The translations under genes and the position numbers were made by a program. The notes under the pieces were generated by a model, which was not told the DNA's origin, did no database searches, and saw only the letters and a program-made list of their open reading frames with translations. 64,000 nucleotides of DNA from Enterococcus lactis (lineage in GTDB: Bacteria; Bacillota; Bacilli; Lactobacillales; Enterococcaceae), in assembly GCF_015751045.1 (NCBI RefSeq), contig NZ_BNJW01000003.1, positions 62,001 through 126,000 of the forward strand. Reading direction: 5' to 3'. Positions 1 to 12,759 of the stretch are shown piece after piece. How positions within the stretch are numbered: position 1 is the stretch's first letter; each line of letters begins with the position of its first letter.

Positions 1-2369
<2,369 letters not shown>

Positions 2370-2406
2370 GTTCTCACTCCTTTGCTTTTTACACTTTTAT
2401 TATCTT

Positions 2407-2546
2407 TTTTGTAAACAAAACAAACAATAGAAATTCGTTTCTTTCCAGTAACATTTACAAAAGTTAGTGTTTTCTACTGGATTTTTGTAAATATCTTGTC
2501 AAAAAATGACTTTATTAAGCTATATAACATAAATCCGTTTACAAAT
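2407..2546. promoter_or_regulatory. Four TTTGTAAA half-sites in the rpiR/GH4 divergent region
   Basis: The octamer TTTGTAAA occurs four times in alternating orientation: forward at about 2408-2415, reverse at 2454-2461, forward at 2484-2491, reverse at 2538-2545. The inner pair forms a 9-bp inverted repeat with a 20-bp spacer, and the outer pair is also a perfect 9-bp inverted repeat. RpiR proteins are dimers or tetramers that bind inverted repeats beside their own gene, so these are the best candidate operators for the adjacent rpiR product. No cre site was seen here. Confidence 0.55.
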
Positions 2547-2598
2547 CATTTTCAAAAAAGTTATAATTTACGTAAAAAAACTAGAAGAAGGTATCTAC

Positions 2599-3501
2599 AT
2601 GTTATTACGTGAAAAAATCAAAGAAATCTCCTTTTCTCCTTCAGAAAATGAAGTGATTCAGTTTCTCTTAAGCGATTCTCCAGCACTTGGCGAAATGACC
2701 ATCCAAGAGATTGCTGAGCGATGTTATATCCACCCGTCCACACTCATCCGTGTAGCAAAAAAAATGGGTTTTGATGGCTGGGTCAGTTTTCGTAATGCTT
2801 TTTTAGCTGAAACAGCCTATCTTGAAGGGAATTTTCAAGACGTAGATGCGAATCTTCCTTTTTCCACCACAGACGGTATTATGACGATCGCAAATAAAAT
2901 GGCTTCTTTAGAACAGATGACGATTCAAGATACACTTTCTCTCATTCATCATGACCAACTGCAAAAAGCCAAACAACTAATGCTTCAAGCAAAAAAAATC
3001 GTGATTTTCGCCAGTAACTCGAATACTTTGATTTCTCAAGATTTCATGCTGAAAATGAAGCGCATCAAAATGGATGTCACGATTGTCACCACTTTTGGTG
3101 AATCGTTCTATGAAGCGTACAATTGCACGAGTGATATGTGCGGGATTCTGATTTCTTATACGGGTGAAAACAATGTGATCCTTCGTACCGCAGAAATATT
3201 GAAACAAAATCATGTTCCAATTTTAGCTTTGACCAGTATCGGTGATTCAACGCTATCCTCAATGAGTACAGCCGCTTTGCGACTTACGACACGCGAACGA
3301 CTGTATTCAAAAATTGGTAATTTTACGATCAATACATCGATTTGTTATCTTCTAGACGTGTTATATAGTTGTGTTTTTGCAGAAAATTATCAACAGAATT
3401 TAGTCCATCTAATTTCTGTAGGACAAAAATTTGATAAACGCCCTATCAGCTCAGCCATCATGAAAGAGCCTTTCAATTTTGAAAATAAAGAAGTGGACTA
3501 A
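2599..3501 (+). CDS. RpiR-family transcriptional regulator (HTH + SIS domain)
   Basis: A 300-residue regulator with an N-terminal RpiR-type helix-turn-helix (about 1-75, including MTIQEIAERCYIHPSTLIRV) and a C-terminal SIS sugar-phosphate-binding domain (about 120-260, with IVIFASNSN and GILISYTGENN). Members sense sugar phosphates. It is divergent from the GH4/GH1 phospho-glucosidase genes and convergent with the BglP-type permease, so a 6-phospho-glucoside or glucose-6-phosphate is a likely effector. Start ATG follows AGAAGG. The last codon abuts a weak terminator read on the other strand. The family call is firm; the effector and the sign of regulation are inferred. Confidence 0.9.
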   Translation: MLLREKIKEISFSPSENEVIQFLLSDSPALGEMTIQEIAERCYIHPSTLIRVAKKMGFDGWVSFRNAFLAETAYLEGNFQDVDANLPFSTTDGIMTIANKMASLEQMTIQDTLSLIHHDQLQKAKQLMLQAKKIVIFASNSNTLISQDFMLKMKRIKMDVTIVTTFGESFYEAYNCTSDMCGILISYTGENNVILRTAEILKQNHVPILALTSIGDSTLSSMSTAALRLTTRERLYSKIGNFTINTSICYLLDVLYSCVFAENYQQNLVHLISVGQKFDKRPISSAIMKEPFNFENKEVD

Positions 3502-3522
3502 AAAGAATAGTTAAGTCTATTC
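3500..3522 (-). terminator. Weak intrinsic terminator after the bglP-like gene
   Basis: On the minus strand GGAATAG, a 6-base loop and CTATTC are followed by TTTTT. The stem is only 6-7 bp, so the terminator is probably leaky. It overlaps the rpiR stop codon. Confidence 0.5.
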
Positions 3523-3541
3523 CATTCTTTCACCTAACCGT

Positions 3542-5488
<1,947 letters not shown>

Positions 5489-5524
5489 TCATACGTTCTT
5501 GTTAATTTATCCTCCTTTTTTTAT

Positions 5525-6376
5525 TTATTTACAACGATTCTCATGCACTAAACGCGCAGTATGGATCGTTAAATACATTTTTTCGTCCGTGGACATCTGG
5601 TAGTTGAACGTCTCGGCTAAAAAGTCTGCTATTTTCTCAACGCAACCAAACGTATCCTTATATTTTTTTTGAATAACCTGAAACAATTCCTCAGAAACTT
5701 CTCCCACTTCTGATTTTTCTCCATCTAGGACGCGTGTCAGAAAAAAACGTAAGTGTGTGACGAATCGAAAAAAATGGACTGAATCTTCATCAAATGTAAT
5801 CTTATAGTAATAGCGGACGATATTTAGAATATCCTGTATTGTTATAGTAAACAGGTAGGTATTGTTTTGTTGGCTTTGAATGCCTTGTGCATTGACTAAA
5901 TGCAATGCGATAAATCCGGCTTCATCTTCTGATAACTTGATGTGGTATTTATCCGAGATTTTCTTCACTGTTTTTTTCCCGATGGCATACTCTTTAGGAA
6001 ATAGTTGTTTGATATCATACAGCAATACATTTGGTACAAATATTCCCATTTTGTGACGTTCGATAGCCGTATACAAATGATCCGTCAATGCAATATACAC
6101 AGAATCATTCAACTGGACTTGTAGAGCCTCTTTTGTATATTCAATGATTTCACAAGAAATTTCTAAGTACTCAAGAGGAATCGCTTGTGCCAATTCTTGG
6201 AACTGTTGTGAAAGCCCGTCATTTGTCAACTGAAATTTTTTGTCGATGCATGAGTCAAAAATCGGGTCACCCACTTTCTTTTTGAATGCCAAACCTTTTC
6301 CCATCACGATCATTTCCTGATTTCTTTCATCCCTGGTTATTACGACGTTGTTATTCAGTACTTTCTCAATCAGCAT
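5525..6376 (-). CDS. licT: BglG/LicT-family transcriptional antiterminator
   Basis: A 283-residue RNA-binding protein that, when active, stabilises a RAT hairpin and prevents termination ahead of beta-glucoside genes. It has an N-terminal CAT RNA-binding domain (about 1-58) and two PTS regulation domains (PRD1 about 65-170, PRD2 about 171-283). Candidate phospho-histidines lie in LTDHLY, FIALHLV, FVTHLRF and YLTIHTA. The ATG at 6376 follows AAGGAG; the longer frame to 6445 would run through the leader terminator and is rejected. Upstream are its own RAT, terminator, promoter and cre, so it is autoregulated. The permease follows directly. Confidence 0.93.
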   Translation of the reverse strand: MLIEKVLNNNVVITRDERNQEMIVMGKGLAFKKKVGDPIFDSCIDKKFQLTNDGLSQQFQELAQAIPLEYLEISCEIIEYTKEALQVQLNDSVYIALTDHLYTAIERHKMGIFVPNVLLYDIKQLFPKEYAIGKKTVKKISDKYHIKLSEDEAGFIALHLVNAQGIQSQQNNTYLFTITIQDILNIVRYYYKITFDEDSVHFFRFVTHLRFFLTRVLDGEKSEVGEVSEELFQVIQKKYKDTFGCVEKIADFLAETFNYQMSTDEKMYLTIHTARLVHENRCK

Positions 6377-6415
6377 GTTTTGCTCCTTTCCATGATATAT
6401 AGGGCTGTATTCAAA

Positions 6416-6471
6416 ACAAAAAGAAAAACCCAAAAAGCCGTCCATGGAACCATGGGAGACTCATCAGGTTT
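6416..6471 (-). terminator. Leader terminator of the licT-bglP operon
   Basis: Minus-strand RNA contains AAACCU pairing with GGGUUU, with inner GUC/GAC pairing, then UUUUUCUUUUUGUUUU. Its 5' side overlaps the 3' end of the RAT, as expected for an antitermination switch. The inner part of the stem is imperfect, and a CCATGG-TT-CCATGG palindrome sits in the loop. Confidence 0.6.
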
Positions 6472-6496
6472 AGCTTGCATCAGGCAATCACTATCC
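6467..6496 (-). promoter_or_regulatory. RAT (ribonucleic antiterminator) bound by the LicT-type protein
   Basis: Minus strand, 30 nt: GGATAGTGA, TTGC, loop CTGA(T), GCA, AGCTAAACC. It matches the established LicT/BglG target (GGATTGTTA, CTGC loop GCAG, GCAAAACC) in length, flanks and upper stem, and overlaps the following terminator. Its position between promoter and licT start makes it the regulatory switch of the operon. Confidence 0.85.
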
Positions 6497-6515
6497 AAGT
6501 TGTATCGTTTTCTTT

Positions 6516-6552
6516 ATATTATCGAAAGCAAACGCTTTTGTCAACGCTTTCT
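6516..6552 (-). promoter_or_regulatory. licT promoter with overlapping cre (CcpA) site
   Basis: TTGACA (6544-6539) and TATAAT-like TAATAT (6521-6516) are separated by exactly 17 bp. AGAAAGCGTTGACA at 6552-6539 matches the cre consensus TGWAANCGNTNWCA at 13 of 14 positions and overlaps the -35 box, so CcpA would block polymerase. ccpA itself is at 22.4-23.4 kb. Confidence 0.85.
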
Positions 6553-6596
6553 TAGTGGCTATTAGGCACTTTTGACTAGCTGTCGTCGTCTTTTTT

Positions 6597-6709
6597 AAAT
6601 CGGGTGACTACGCCACTAACGCTCACAGATGAAGAATCTGGGAAGCTCTGTTTTATTTTCGCTCTAGCGCTTAGGACAAAATGCTACTATGCTACTGTCA
6701 CAACCTCTT
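6597..6709. repeat. EFAR-like intergenic element (diverged)
   Basis: Ends in GTCACAACCTC, the shared border of the EFAR-like elements in this window. The outer arms GTGAC ... GTCAC pair, and an internal AGAT/ATCT hairpin is visible. It lies directly after the stop of the ABC exporter and before the licT promoter. Compared with the other copies it lacks a clear GTGTTC box and the terminator module. The name rests on recalled descriptions of E. faecalis repeats and on similarity between copies here. Confidence 0.5.
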
Positions 6710-6710
6710 T

Positions 6711-8495
6711 TTACACACCACTGCTTTGCAGTTTGTACATATCTGCATACAAACCATTTTGCGCTAGAAGTGTTTCATGATTCCCACGCTCTACTATATG
6801 ACCTTTGTCTAAAACTAAAATCAATTCTGCATCCCGAATCGTGGACAGCCGATGGGCAATCGCTATCGTTGTCCGTCCTTGTCGCATTTTTGCCAATCCT
6901 TCTTGGATCAATCCTTCGGTTTCAGTATCGATATTTGCTGTTGCTTCATCCAATACTAGTATTTTAGGATCTGTCACGATTGTTCGCGCAAAAGTGATCA
7001 GCTGTCGTTGTCCACTAGAATAGCTGGCACCGTGTTCGATCACTTTTGAGTGATATCCTTTTGGTAATTCATCGATGAACTTGTTTGCTTGAACAAACTC
7101 AGCTGCATGGCGAATCTGTTCGTCTGTGATAGCTGGATTCATCATCCGGATATTTCCTGCAATATCTCCATAAAACAAGAAGGCATCTTGCAAGACCAAT
7201 CCCATTTTCTTACGTAACTCTTCCATTGGATATTCTCGAATGTCATGATCATCAATCAAGATCTGGCCTTCATAAAATTCGTAAAACCGCATCAATACGT
7301 TGATGATCGAGCTTTTTCCGCTTCCGGTGTGCCCCACTAATGCAACTGTCTCACCCGGATTAGCGACAAAAGAGATATTGTTCAATACATTGTGCTCTCC
7401 ATCATAAGAAAAGCTTACATTGCGAAACTCGATCTTACCTGAAGTAATCGCTTGATCTGCTCCAGGATTTTGTTGCGGTGCATATTCTTCTGTATCCATG
7501 ATTTTCAAAATACGACTACCGGCAACCATCCCATCTGTAAAGGTGCTCAAAAAGTCCATCATTTGAGACATTGGATTAAAAAATCCCTGGACATAGGTCG
7601 TAAATGCATAGATCAGTCCAACTTCTACGGGAGAATGCAACGCATCGATCCCAAACAAAGTCAACGCCAACGCAATCGCCAATGCATAGAGAAAATTGAT
7701 GATCGGACTTAACAGAATCGAATTCGTTTTGATCATCGCATAGCGCGTGTCTAAATACTCGTTGTTCACTTGTTCAAATTCTTTAGCTAAACGAGCTTCT
7801 TGGCGAAACTGCTGGATAATACGCATGCCGGAAATCGATTCATTCAATTTCGTGTTCAGCTGACTTAATTTTTCCCGCATATTTCGGTAAATACGAGAAC
7901 TGAATTTCTGGTAATACCAGATGACGATTCCTAAAATCGGCAAAAACACCAAAGTCCACAAGGCAATTTCTCCATTGATTTGAAACATGGCAACGAAAGA
8001 AGAAACGACTGCAAAGATCCCAGTCAATACCATCAAAAAGACATACCAAAATTCAAATAGCGTTTCTGTATCATTCGTCACTCGAGAAACGGTCGATCCT
8101 GCCGGTGTCTGGTCAAAATAACGCATACCTAGTGTATGCAGCTTTTCAAATAATCTTACCCGAACATACTGATAGGTCTTCAATGAAGCCATGGAATACA
8201 AATACCATTGGAAAAACCAAATGATACTTTTGACTATGACTCCAAACAAGTACACACCAGCAAAAAACAAAATAACTTGTGTCGTAGCTGACTGTTTAGC
8301 CAGATGATCATCCATAAAAGTTTGGATGATCCTTGGCAATAGGACATTGATCACAGACAGGGCAAACGCAAATAAGATAGCAACGATGAACGTTCTTCTA
8401 AAAGGTTTGGCGAACTTCATCAGTCGTTTGATGATCTTCTTCTGTTCTTTAAGTGGAATCGATTTTGTCCATTCCGATTGATAATTCTCATCCAT
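6711..8495 (-). CDS. ABC exporter half-transporter, canonical-site subunit (BmrD/LmrD-like)
   Basis: A 594-residue membrane-fused ABC protein (six helices about 30-320, ATPase about 350-590). Walker A is GHTGSGKS (388-395) and Walker B ends in the normal catalytic glutamate (LVLDEAT, E517), but the signature is degenerate: YSSGQ (492-496) instead of LSGGQ. This complements the partner upstream, and together they should form a heterodimeric multidrug or lipid exporter with one consensus and one degenerate ATP site. The start at 8495 is chosen because GGAGG precedes it and it overlaps the partner's stop (TGATG). Substrate unknown; enterococcal homologues include drug exporters. Confidence 0.9.
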   Translation of the reverse strand: MDENYQSEWTKSIPLKEQKKIIKRLMKFAKPFRRTFIVAILFAFALSVINVLLPRIIQTFMDDHLAKQSATTQVILFFAGVYLFGVIVKSIIWFFQWYLYSMASLKTYQYVRVRLFEKLHTLGMRYFDQTPAGSTVSRVTNDTETLFEFWYVFLMVLTGIFAVVSSFVAMFQINGEIALWTLVFLPILGIVIWYYQKFSSRIYRNMREKLSQLNTKLNESISGMRIIQQFRQEARLAKEFEQVNNEYLDTRYAMIKTNSILLSPIINFLYALAIALALTLFGIDALHSPVEVGLIYAFTTYVQGFFNPMSQMMDFLSTFTDGMVAGSRILKIMDTEEYAPQQNPGADQAITSGKIEFRNVSFSYDGEHNVLNNISFVANPGETVALVGHTGSGKSSIINVLMRFYEFYEGQILIDDHDIREYPMEELRKKMGLVLQDAFLFYGDIAGNIRMMNPAITDEQIRHAAEFVQANKFIDELPKGYHSKVIEHGASYSSGQRQLITFARTIVTDPKILVLDEATANIDTETEGLIQEGLAKMRQGRTTIAIAHRLSTIRDAELILVLDKGHIVERGNHETLLAQNGLYADMYKLQSSGV

Positions 8496-10246
8496 CAGGC
8501 CTCGCCTCCTTCTATCTTCGCTTCTAATTGCTGTTTTTCCCACATTCGTTCATACCAGCCACCTAATGCAAGCAGCTCGTGGTGGGTTCCTCGTTCAATG
8601 ATTTTCCCTTGATCGACAACAATGATTTCTTTTGCATGCATCACGCTGCTTAAACGGTGAGCTGCAATGATGGTTGTTTTCTCTTTTCTTATTTCTTTTA
8701 AATTATGCAAGATAGCTTCTTCTGTTTTGGCATCTACTGCAGAAAGTGCATCATCTAAGATCAGCAATTCAGGATTTTTGATCAATGCTCGAGCAATCGA
8801 AATCCTCTGTTTCTGTCCGCCAGATAAAGAGACTCCACGTTCTCCAACTAAGGTATCATAACCTTTTGGCAATTCCTTGATTTCATTGTTGATAAATGCT
8901 AAAGAAGCCGCATGCTCTACTTCTTCTTCTGAAAGTTTTGGATTAGAAAAACGGATATTATCTCGAATGGTCATCGAAAACAGGAAGTGATCCTGAGGCA
9001 CATAACCGATTGATCCTAATAAAGCATTCAATGAATATTCTTTGATCGAACGTCCGCCAAATTGGATTTTCCCTTGATAATCATCGTATTCACGCATCAG
9101 TAATTTGATGATTGTCGTTTTTCCCGCACCAGTTTTCCCAACAATACCTAATGTTTCTCCTTCTTGGATCGCAAATTTGATTTGTTCTAATGCTGGTGAT
9201 TCTTCTTTCGGATAGTTAAAAGAGGAAATAGCTACATTCAGCTCGCCTTTTGCCGGGGTCTGCACTGCACCCAGTTGTTCCACGATATGCGTCTTTTCAT
9301 GCAAAAGTTCATTGACGCGATCATAAGAAGCATTTCCTCTTTCCAATACGTTGAACAATCGACCAATCGCAAACATCGGCCAAACAAGCATACCGATATA
9401 GCTAATAAATGAGACCATCTGCCCGATCGAGATCGTGCCTTCCAAGACATACTTTCCACCTAAAATAATTGTTGCAACATAAGACAGACCGATAATCAAG
9501 GTAATGAATGGATCAAATAAGGAGTCTAAAAAATTGACTCGTTTGTTTTTAATAATTGCATCTTCAATCTTTTCTTCAAAATCCGCGAGATCTTCTTTTT
9601 CTTGTCCAAATGTTTTAATGACTTTGATCCCAGTGATACTTTCTTGTGTCTTATCATTGATACTAGAAAAAGCTTCTTGCGAATCACGAAAAGCATCGTG
9701 GAGTTTTGACCCCAGCACTCGTGAAGTAACGGCTAGTAAAGGCAGAGGAATCAGCGCAATCAGTGTTAAGCGCCAATCAATAAACAAAATCATCGCAATG
9801 ATCGTTGTTCCGCCCGTGATCACTGAATCTGCAAAGGTCAAGATACCAGCTCCTGCTACATTTTGGATTGCATTCAAATCATTCGTTGCATGAGCCATCA
9901 AATCTCCAGTCCGATATTTTTGGTAAAAGAGATTGTCCATTTCTGTAAAATGTTTGAATAGCTGCTGCCGAAGTTCTTTCTCCAACCGAGCTGCACTTCC
10001 CCAAATATTCGTCCGCCAGATATAACGAAAAAGATATTGTAAGAAAGCTGCAAGGATCAATAGTAAGATCCACCAAGAAATGATCTTTATTGATAAATTC
10101 TTATCGGCGATCTCATCAATGATGATCCCAATCACTTTTGGAGGAACTAACTGTACCAAGGCCACTGCGAATAGGGAGAAAATCCCAATTAAATAATGTT
10201 TCTTTTCCTGACGAAAAAACCAACCTAATTTTCTAAAAATCGACAT
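8495..10246 (-). CDS. ABC exporter half-transporter, degenerate-site subunit (BmrC/YheI-like)
   Basis: A 583-residue half-transporter resembling YheI/BmrC of Bacillus (shared KLGWFF start and GNAS-DRVNE stretch). Walker A is GKTGAGKT (370-377) and the signature LSGGQ (474-478) is normal. Walker B reads LLILDDALSAVD, so the catalytic glutamate is aspartate (D499). That defect pairs with the SSGQ signature of the downstream subunit, both forming the same non-hydrolytic site, as in known heterodimeric exporters. Start ATG follows AAAGGAGGAG. The two genes overlap and form one operon with a promoter in the 140 bp upstream. Exported compound not determinable. Confidence 0.91.
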   Translation of the reverse strand: MSIFRKLGWFFRQEKKHYLIGIFSLFAVALVQLVPPKVIGIIIDEIADKNLSIKIISWWILLLILAAFLQYLFRYIWRTNIWGSAARLEKELRQQLFKHFTEMDNLFYQKYRTGDLMAHATNDLNAIQNVAGAGILTFADSVITGGTTIIAMILFIDWRLTLIALIPLPLLAVTSRVLGSKLHDAFRDSQEAFSSINDKTQESITGIKVIKTFGQEKEDLADFEEKIEDAIIKNKRVNFLDSLFDPFITLIIGLSYVATIILGGKYVLEGTISIGQMVSFISYIGMLVWPMFAIGRLFNVLERGNASYDRVNELLHEKTHIVEQLGAVQTPAKGELNVAISSFNYPKEESPALEQIKFAIQEGETLGIVGKTGAGKTTIIKLLMREYDDYQGKIQFGGRSIKEYSLNALLGSIGYVPQDHFLFSMTIRDNIRFSNPKLSEEEVEHAASLAFINNEIKELPKGYDTLVGERGVSLSGGQKQRISIARALIKNPELLILDDALSAVDAKTEEAILHNLKEIRKEKTTIIAAHRLSSVMHAKEIIVVDQGKIIERGTHHELLALGGWYERMWEKQQLEAKIEGGEA

Positions 10247-10334
10247 TTTACTCCTCCTTTGTCTTTATCAAGAGCATAGGATTGTCTGTCCTTGTCTTTT
10301 TTGCTGAATAGTCTGAATAGTCTAACAAATTACG

Positions 10335-10365
10335 AAATAAAAAACGGACTGAAAAAATCAGCCCG
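10335..10365 (-). terminator. Intrinsic terminator after the yneF-like gene
   Basis: Minus strand CGGGCTGA, TTTTT loop, TCAGTCCG (one G-U), then TTTTTTATTTC. It separates the yneF-like gene from the ABC exporter operon. Confidence 0.85.
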
Positions 10366-10387
10366 CAAAAAGTCTTTGGGTCAGAAC

Positions 10388-10612
10388 CTATTTTTTCCCT
10401 TGGTTCTTCATTTGCTGCATCATCTGGCGAATTTTCTTCTCAGATGGTTTTTGCCCCATTGACATCATCATTGATCGCAACATGTCCTCATTAACGGGAG
10501 GATTTTTTTCTAAATAGTCTTTCATATATTTACGCGCTAGGAAAAAGCCACCTACTGCGCCGATTAGCAAAGCAATAATAGCAATAAGTACGACAATACC
10601 TGTTGATACCAT
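10388..10612 (-). CDS. YneF-like UPF0154 family membrane protein
   Basis: A 74-residue protein with one N-terminal membrane helix (about 5-26, ending [10 protein letters not shown]) and a charged tail with [21 protein letters not shown]. This closely follows the layout of Bacillus YneF. The function of the family is not known. RBS GGAG lies ahead of the ATG, and it is a single gene ending in a strong terminator. It is divergent from mntH, but no functional link can be inferred. Confidence 0.85.
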   Translation of the reverse strand: MVSTGIVVLIAIIALLIGAVGGFFLARKYMKDYLEKNPPVNEDMLRSMMMSMGQKPSEKKIRQMMQQMKNQGKK

Positions 10613-10775
10613 ATAAATCTCTCCTTTCTATTTCCGAATTGCTCTCAATGATTTATTTTACTAAAGTTTATTGAAAAAAGAAAGGCGTATTCTTTAGTTT
10701 CATGCAAAAAATAGTGGTTTTTTTAGAGAAGAACAAAATTTTTTTCATTAACCAGCAAGACACGCCACGAAAAAA

Positions 10776-10828
10776 AATTAGGCATACCGAATCTTTTTCT
10801 TTAATTTTTTCTTTCTGAGGTGTAGAAT
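10776..10828 (+). promoter_or_regulatory. mntH promoter region with a DtxR/MntR-type operator
   Basis: AATTAGGCATACCGAAT (10776-10792) is a quasi-palindrome of the type bound by Mn-dependent DtxR-family repressors (EfaR/MntR/ScaR). It is followed by TTTAAT (10800-10805), a 17-bp spacer and TAGAAT (10823-10828). The -35 is weak. Operator identity is inferred from its form and the downstream manganese transporter. Confidence 0.5.
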
Positions 10829-10862
10829 GTAATCGTAGATAAATAGGAAAGGTGGTTTTTTC

Positions 10863-12449
10863 TTGAATAATCAATCCAACAAACAATTTCATAAGCATCG
10901 ACTTATTGAACATACAAATGGTTTATCTTTAGCTGAAGTAAATGGAACAGTGGATGTACCAAAGGGAAAAAGTTTTTTTAAAACACTTCTTGCTTACTCT
11001 GGACCAGGTGCATTAGTAGCAGTTGGTTATATGGATCCAGGTAACTGGTCCACTTCGATCACTGGTGGACAAAATTTCCAATATTTATTGATGTCAGTTA
11101 TTTTGATGTCTAGTCTAATTGCTATGCTTTTACAGTATATGGCAGCAAAATTAGGAATCGTGACCCAAATGGATTTGGCCCAAGCAATCCGAGCACGGAC
11201 AAGTAAGACATTGGGTGTCATTTTATGGATCTTGACTGAATTAGCCATTATGGCAACAGACATCGCAGAAGTCATTGGTGCAGCAATCGCCCTCTACTTA
11301 CTTTTTGATATTCCATTGGTAATTGCCGTATTTATCACTGTGTTAGATGTTTTCGTCCTTTTATTGCTGACAAAAGTCGGGTTTCGTAAAATCGAAGCTT
11401 TGGTTGTCTGCTTGATTTTCGTCATTTTATTCGTTTTCGTCTATCAAGTTGGCTTGTCTAACCCTGATTGGCACAGTTTATTTGCTGGCTTTATCCCTAA
11501 CAGTCATACATTCTCAGACTCACCTGTCATAGGTGGTGAAACTCCGCTGACTGGAGCGTTAGGGATTATTGGTGCAACAGTCATGCCGCATAACTTATAT
11601 CTTCATTCAGCAGTTTCTCAAACTCGGAAGATTGATCACCAAGACGAAGAAGATGTAGCACAAGCGGTACGCTTTTCTACTTGGGACTCTAATATCCAGT
11701 TGTCAATGGCTTTTTTAGTCAATGCACTGCTATTGATCATGGGTGTCGCTGTATTCAAAACCGGTTCTGTCCAAGATCCTTCCTTTTTTGGTCTGTATGA
11801 AGCTTTATCTGATCCATCAGCTATGAGCAATGGTATCTTGATTGCTGTAGCAAAATCTGGTATCTTGTCTACTTTATTTGCTGTAGCACTTCTTGCTTCT
11901 GGCCAGAACTCTACTATTACTGGTACGTTGACCGGTCAAGTCATCATGGAAGGCTTCATCCATATGCGTATCCCGATTTGGCTAAGAAGACTAGTCACAC
12001 GATTGCTTTCTGTGATTCCTGTATTGATTTGTGTTTTGTTTACAAGTACAAAAGGAACGATCGAAGAACATACCGCTTTGAATAACTTGATGAATGAATC
12101 CCAAGTTTTTCTGGCTTTTGCATTGCCATTCTCGATGATTCCTTTACTGATGATGACCAATAGCCAAGCGGAGATGGGGAGCCGATTCAAAAATTCATTT
12201 GTTGTAAAACTTCTTGGCTGGTTCTCTGTGATTAGTCTGACTTACTTGAACTTACGAGGATTACCAGGTCAAATCGAAAGTTTCTTCGGCGAGCAAGCCA
12301 CCTCAGCTCAACTAGCATTGGCTGATCAAATTGCCTATGTAATCATTGTTCTTGTCCTTCTCCTGTTGGCATGGACGATTGGTGATTTATATAAAGGAAA
12401 CAAAAAATATGAACAGCGTTTGCAAGAAACGATAGAAGAAATCGAATAG
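10863..12449 (+). CDS. mntH: Nramp-family divalent metal (Mn2+) transporter MntH
   Basis: A 528-residue proton-coupled importer of manganese, and possibly iron, with 11-12 membrane segments. Signature residues are present: DPGNW in helix 1 (metal-binding Asp and Asn) and MPHNLYLHS in helix 6 (metal-binding Met). The start is TTG at 10863, preceded by AGGTGG at 7-nt spacing; the next in-frame ATG is already inside the DPGN motif, so TTG is required. A candidate Mn-responsive operator lies upstream. It is monocistronic, followed by two EFAR-like elements, the second carrying a bidirectional terminator. The about 45-residue soluble N-terminal extension is typical of lactic acid bacteria. Confidence 0.93.
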   Translation: MNNQSNKQFHKHRLIEHTNGLSLAEVNGTVDVPKGKSFFKTLLAYSGPGALVAVGYMDPGNWSTSITGGQNFQYLLMSVILMSSLIAMLLQYMAAKLGIVTQMDLAQAIRARTSKTLGVILWILTELAIMATDIAEVIGAAIALYLLFDIPLVIAVFITVLDVFVLLLLTKVGFRKIEALVVCLIFVILFVFVYQVGLSNPDWHSLFAGFIPNSHTFSDSPVIGGETPLTGALGIIGATVMPHNLYLHSAVSQTRKIDHQDEEDVAQAVRFSTWDSNIQLSMAFLVNALLLIMGVAVFKTGSVQDPSFFGLYEALSDPSAMSNGILIAVAKSGILSTLFAVALLASGQNSTITGTLTGQVIMEGFIHMRIPIWLRRLVTRLLSVIPVLICVLFTSTKGTIEEHTALNNLMNESQVFLAFALPFSMIPLLMMTNSQAEMGSRFKNSFVVKLLGWFSVISLTYLNLRGLPGQIESFFGEQATSAQLALADQIAYVIIVLVLLLLAWTIGDLYKGNKKYEQRLQETIEEIE

Positions 12450-12471
12450 AAACTGATTCTTTTACACAAAG

Positions 12472-12592
12472 GAGGTTGTGACAGAAGTGGGCAGCTTCAA
12501 GAAATAAGAAGGAATTTAAGAAAATTGCTTTTCAAATTTTTGTGAAATTTCGGCTTATTTCCGAAGAAGTTACTTCTGGAACACCGTGTATC
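12472..12592. repeat. EFAR-like element, first of a tandem pair
   Basis: Starts with GAGGTTGTGA and ends with GGAACACCGTGTATC, both borders shared with the neighbouring copy. Inner arms AATAAG ... CTTATT and GAAGTGG... ACTTC pair. It lacks the terminator module. It lies in the 308-base gap after mntH, which holds nothing else but the second copy. Confidence 0.65.
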
Positions 12593-12593
12593 A

Positions 12594-12759
12594 GAGGTTG
12601 TGAAAAAGCTGCCCTGCATCAAGTAATAAGAACAGCCAAACAAAAATAGTTCCTCATATTTTACGTTTGGTTGAGCTTATTACCGCAGATGCAAGCTTTT
12701 GAACACCGTTTATTCGGAAAAAGGAACTGCGACAAGACTTTTGTCACAGTTCCCTTTTT
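12594..12759. repeat. EFAR-like element with bidirectional terminator, second of a tandem pair
   Basis: Starts GAGGTTGTGA, has paired arms AGCTGCCCTGCAT ... and AATAAG/CTTATT, and ends GAACACCGTTTATTC. A terminator module follows at 12718-12759: AAAAAGGAACTG, GACAA, loop, TTGTC, CAGTTCC and a T-run on both strands. The module overlaps the stop codon of the downstream minus-strand gene, so it ends transcripts from both sides. Confidence 0.75.

Noticed and set aside
2401-2560. cre site in the rpiR/GH4 gap
   Set aside because: The best candidates match fewer than nine consensus positions, unlike the 13 of 14 at licT and the EIIB gene.
10668-10913. 81-codon minus-strand frame covering the mntH start
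   Set aside because: AT-rich chance frame across the mntH promoter and operator; no ribosome binding site.
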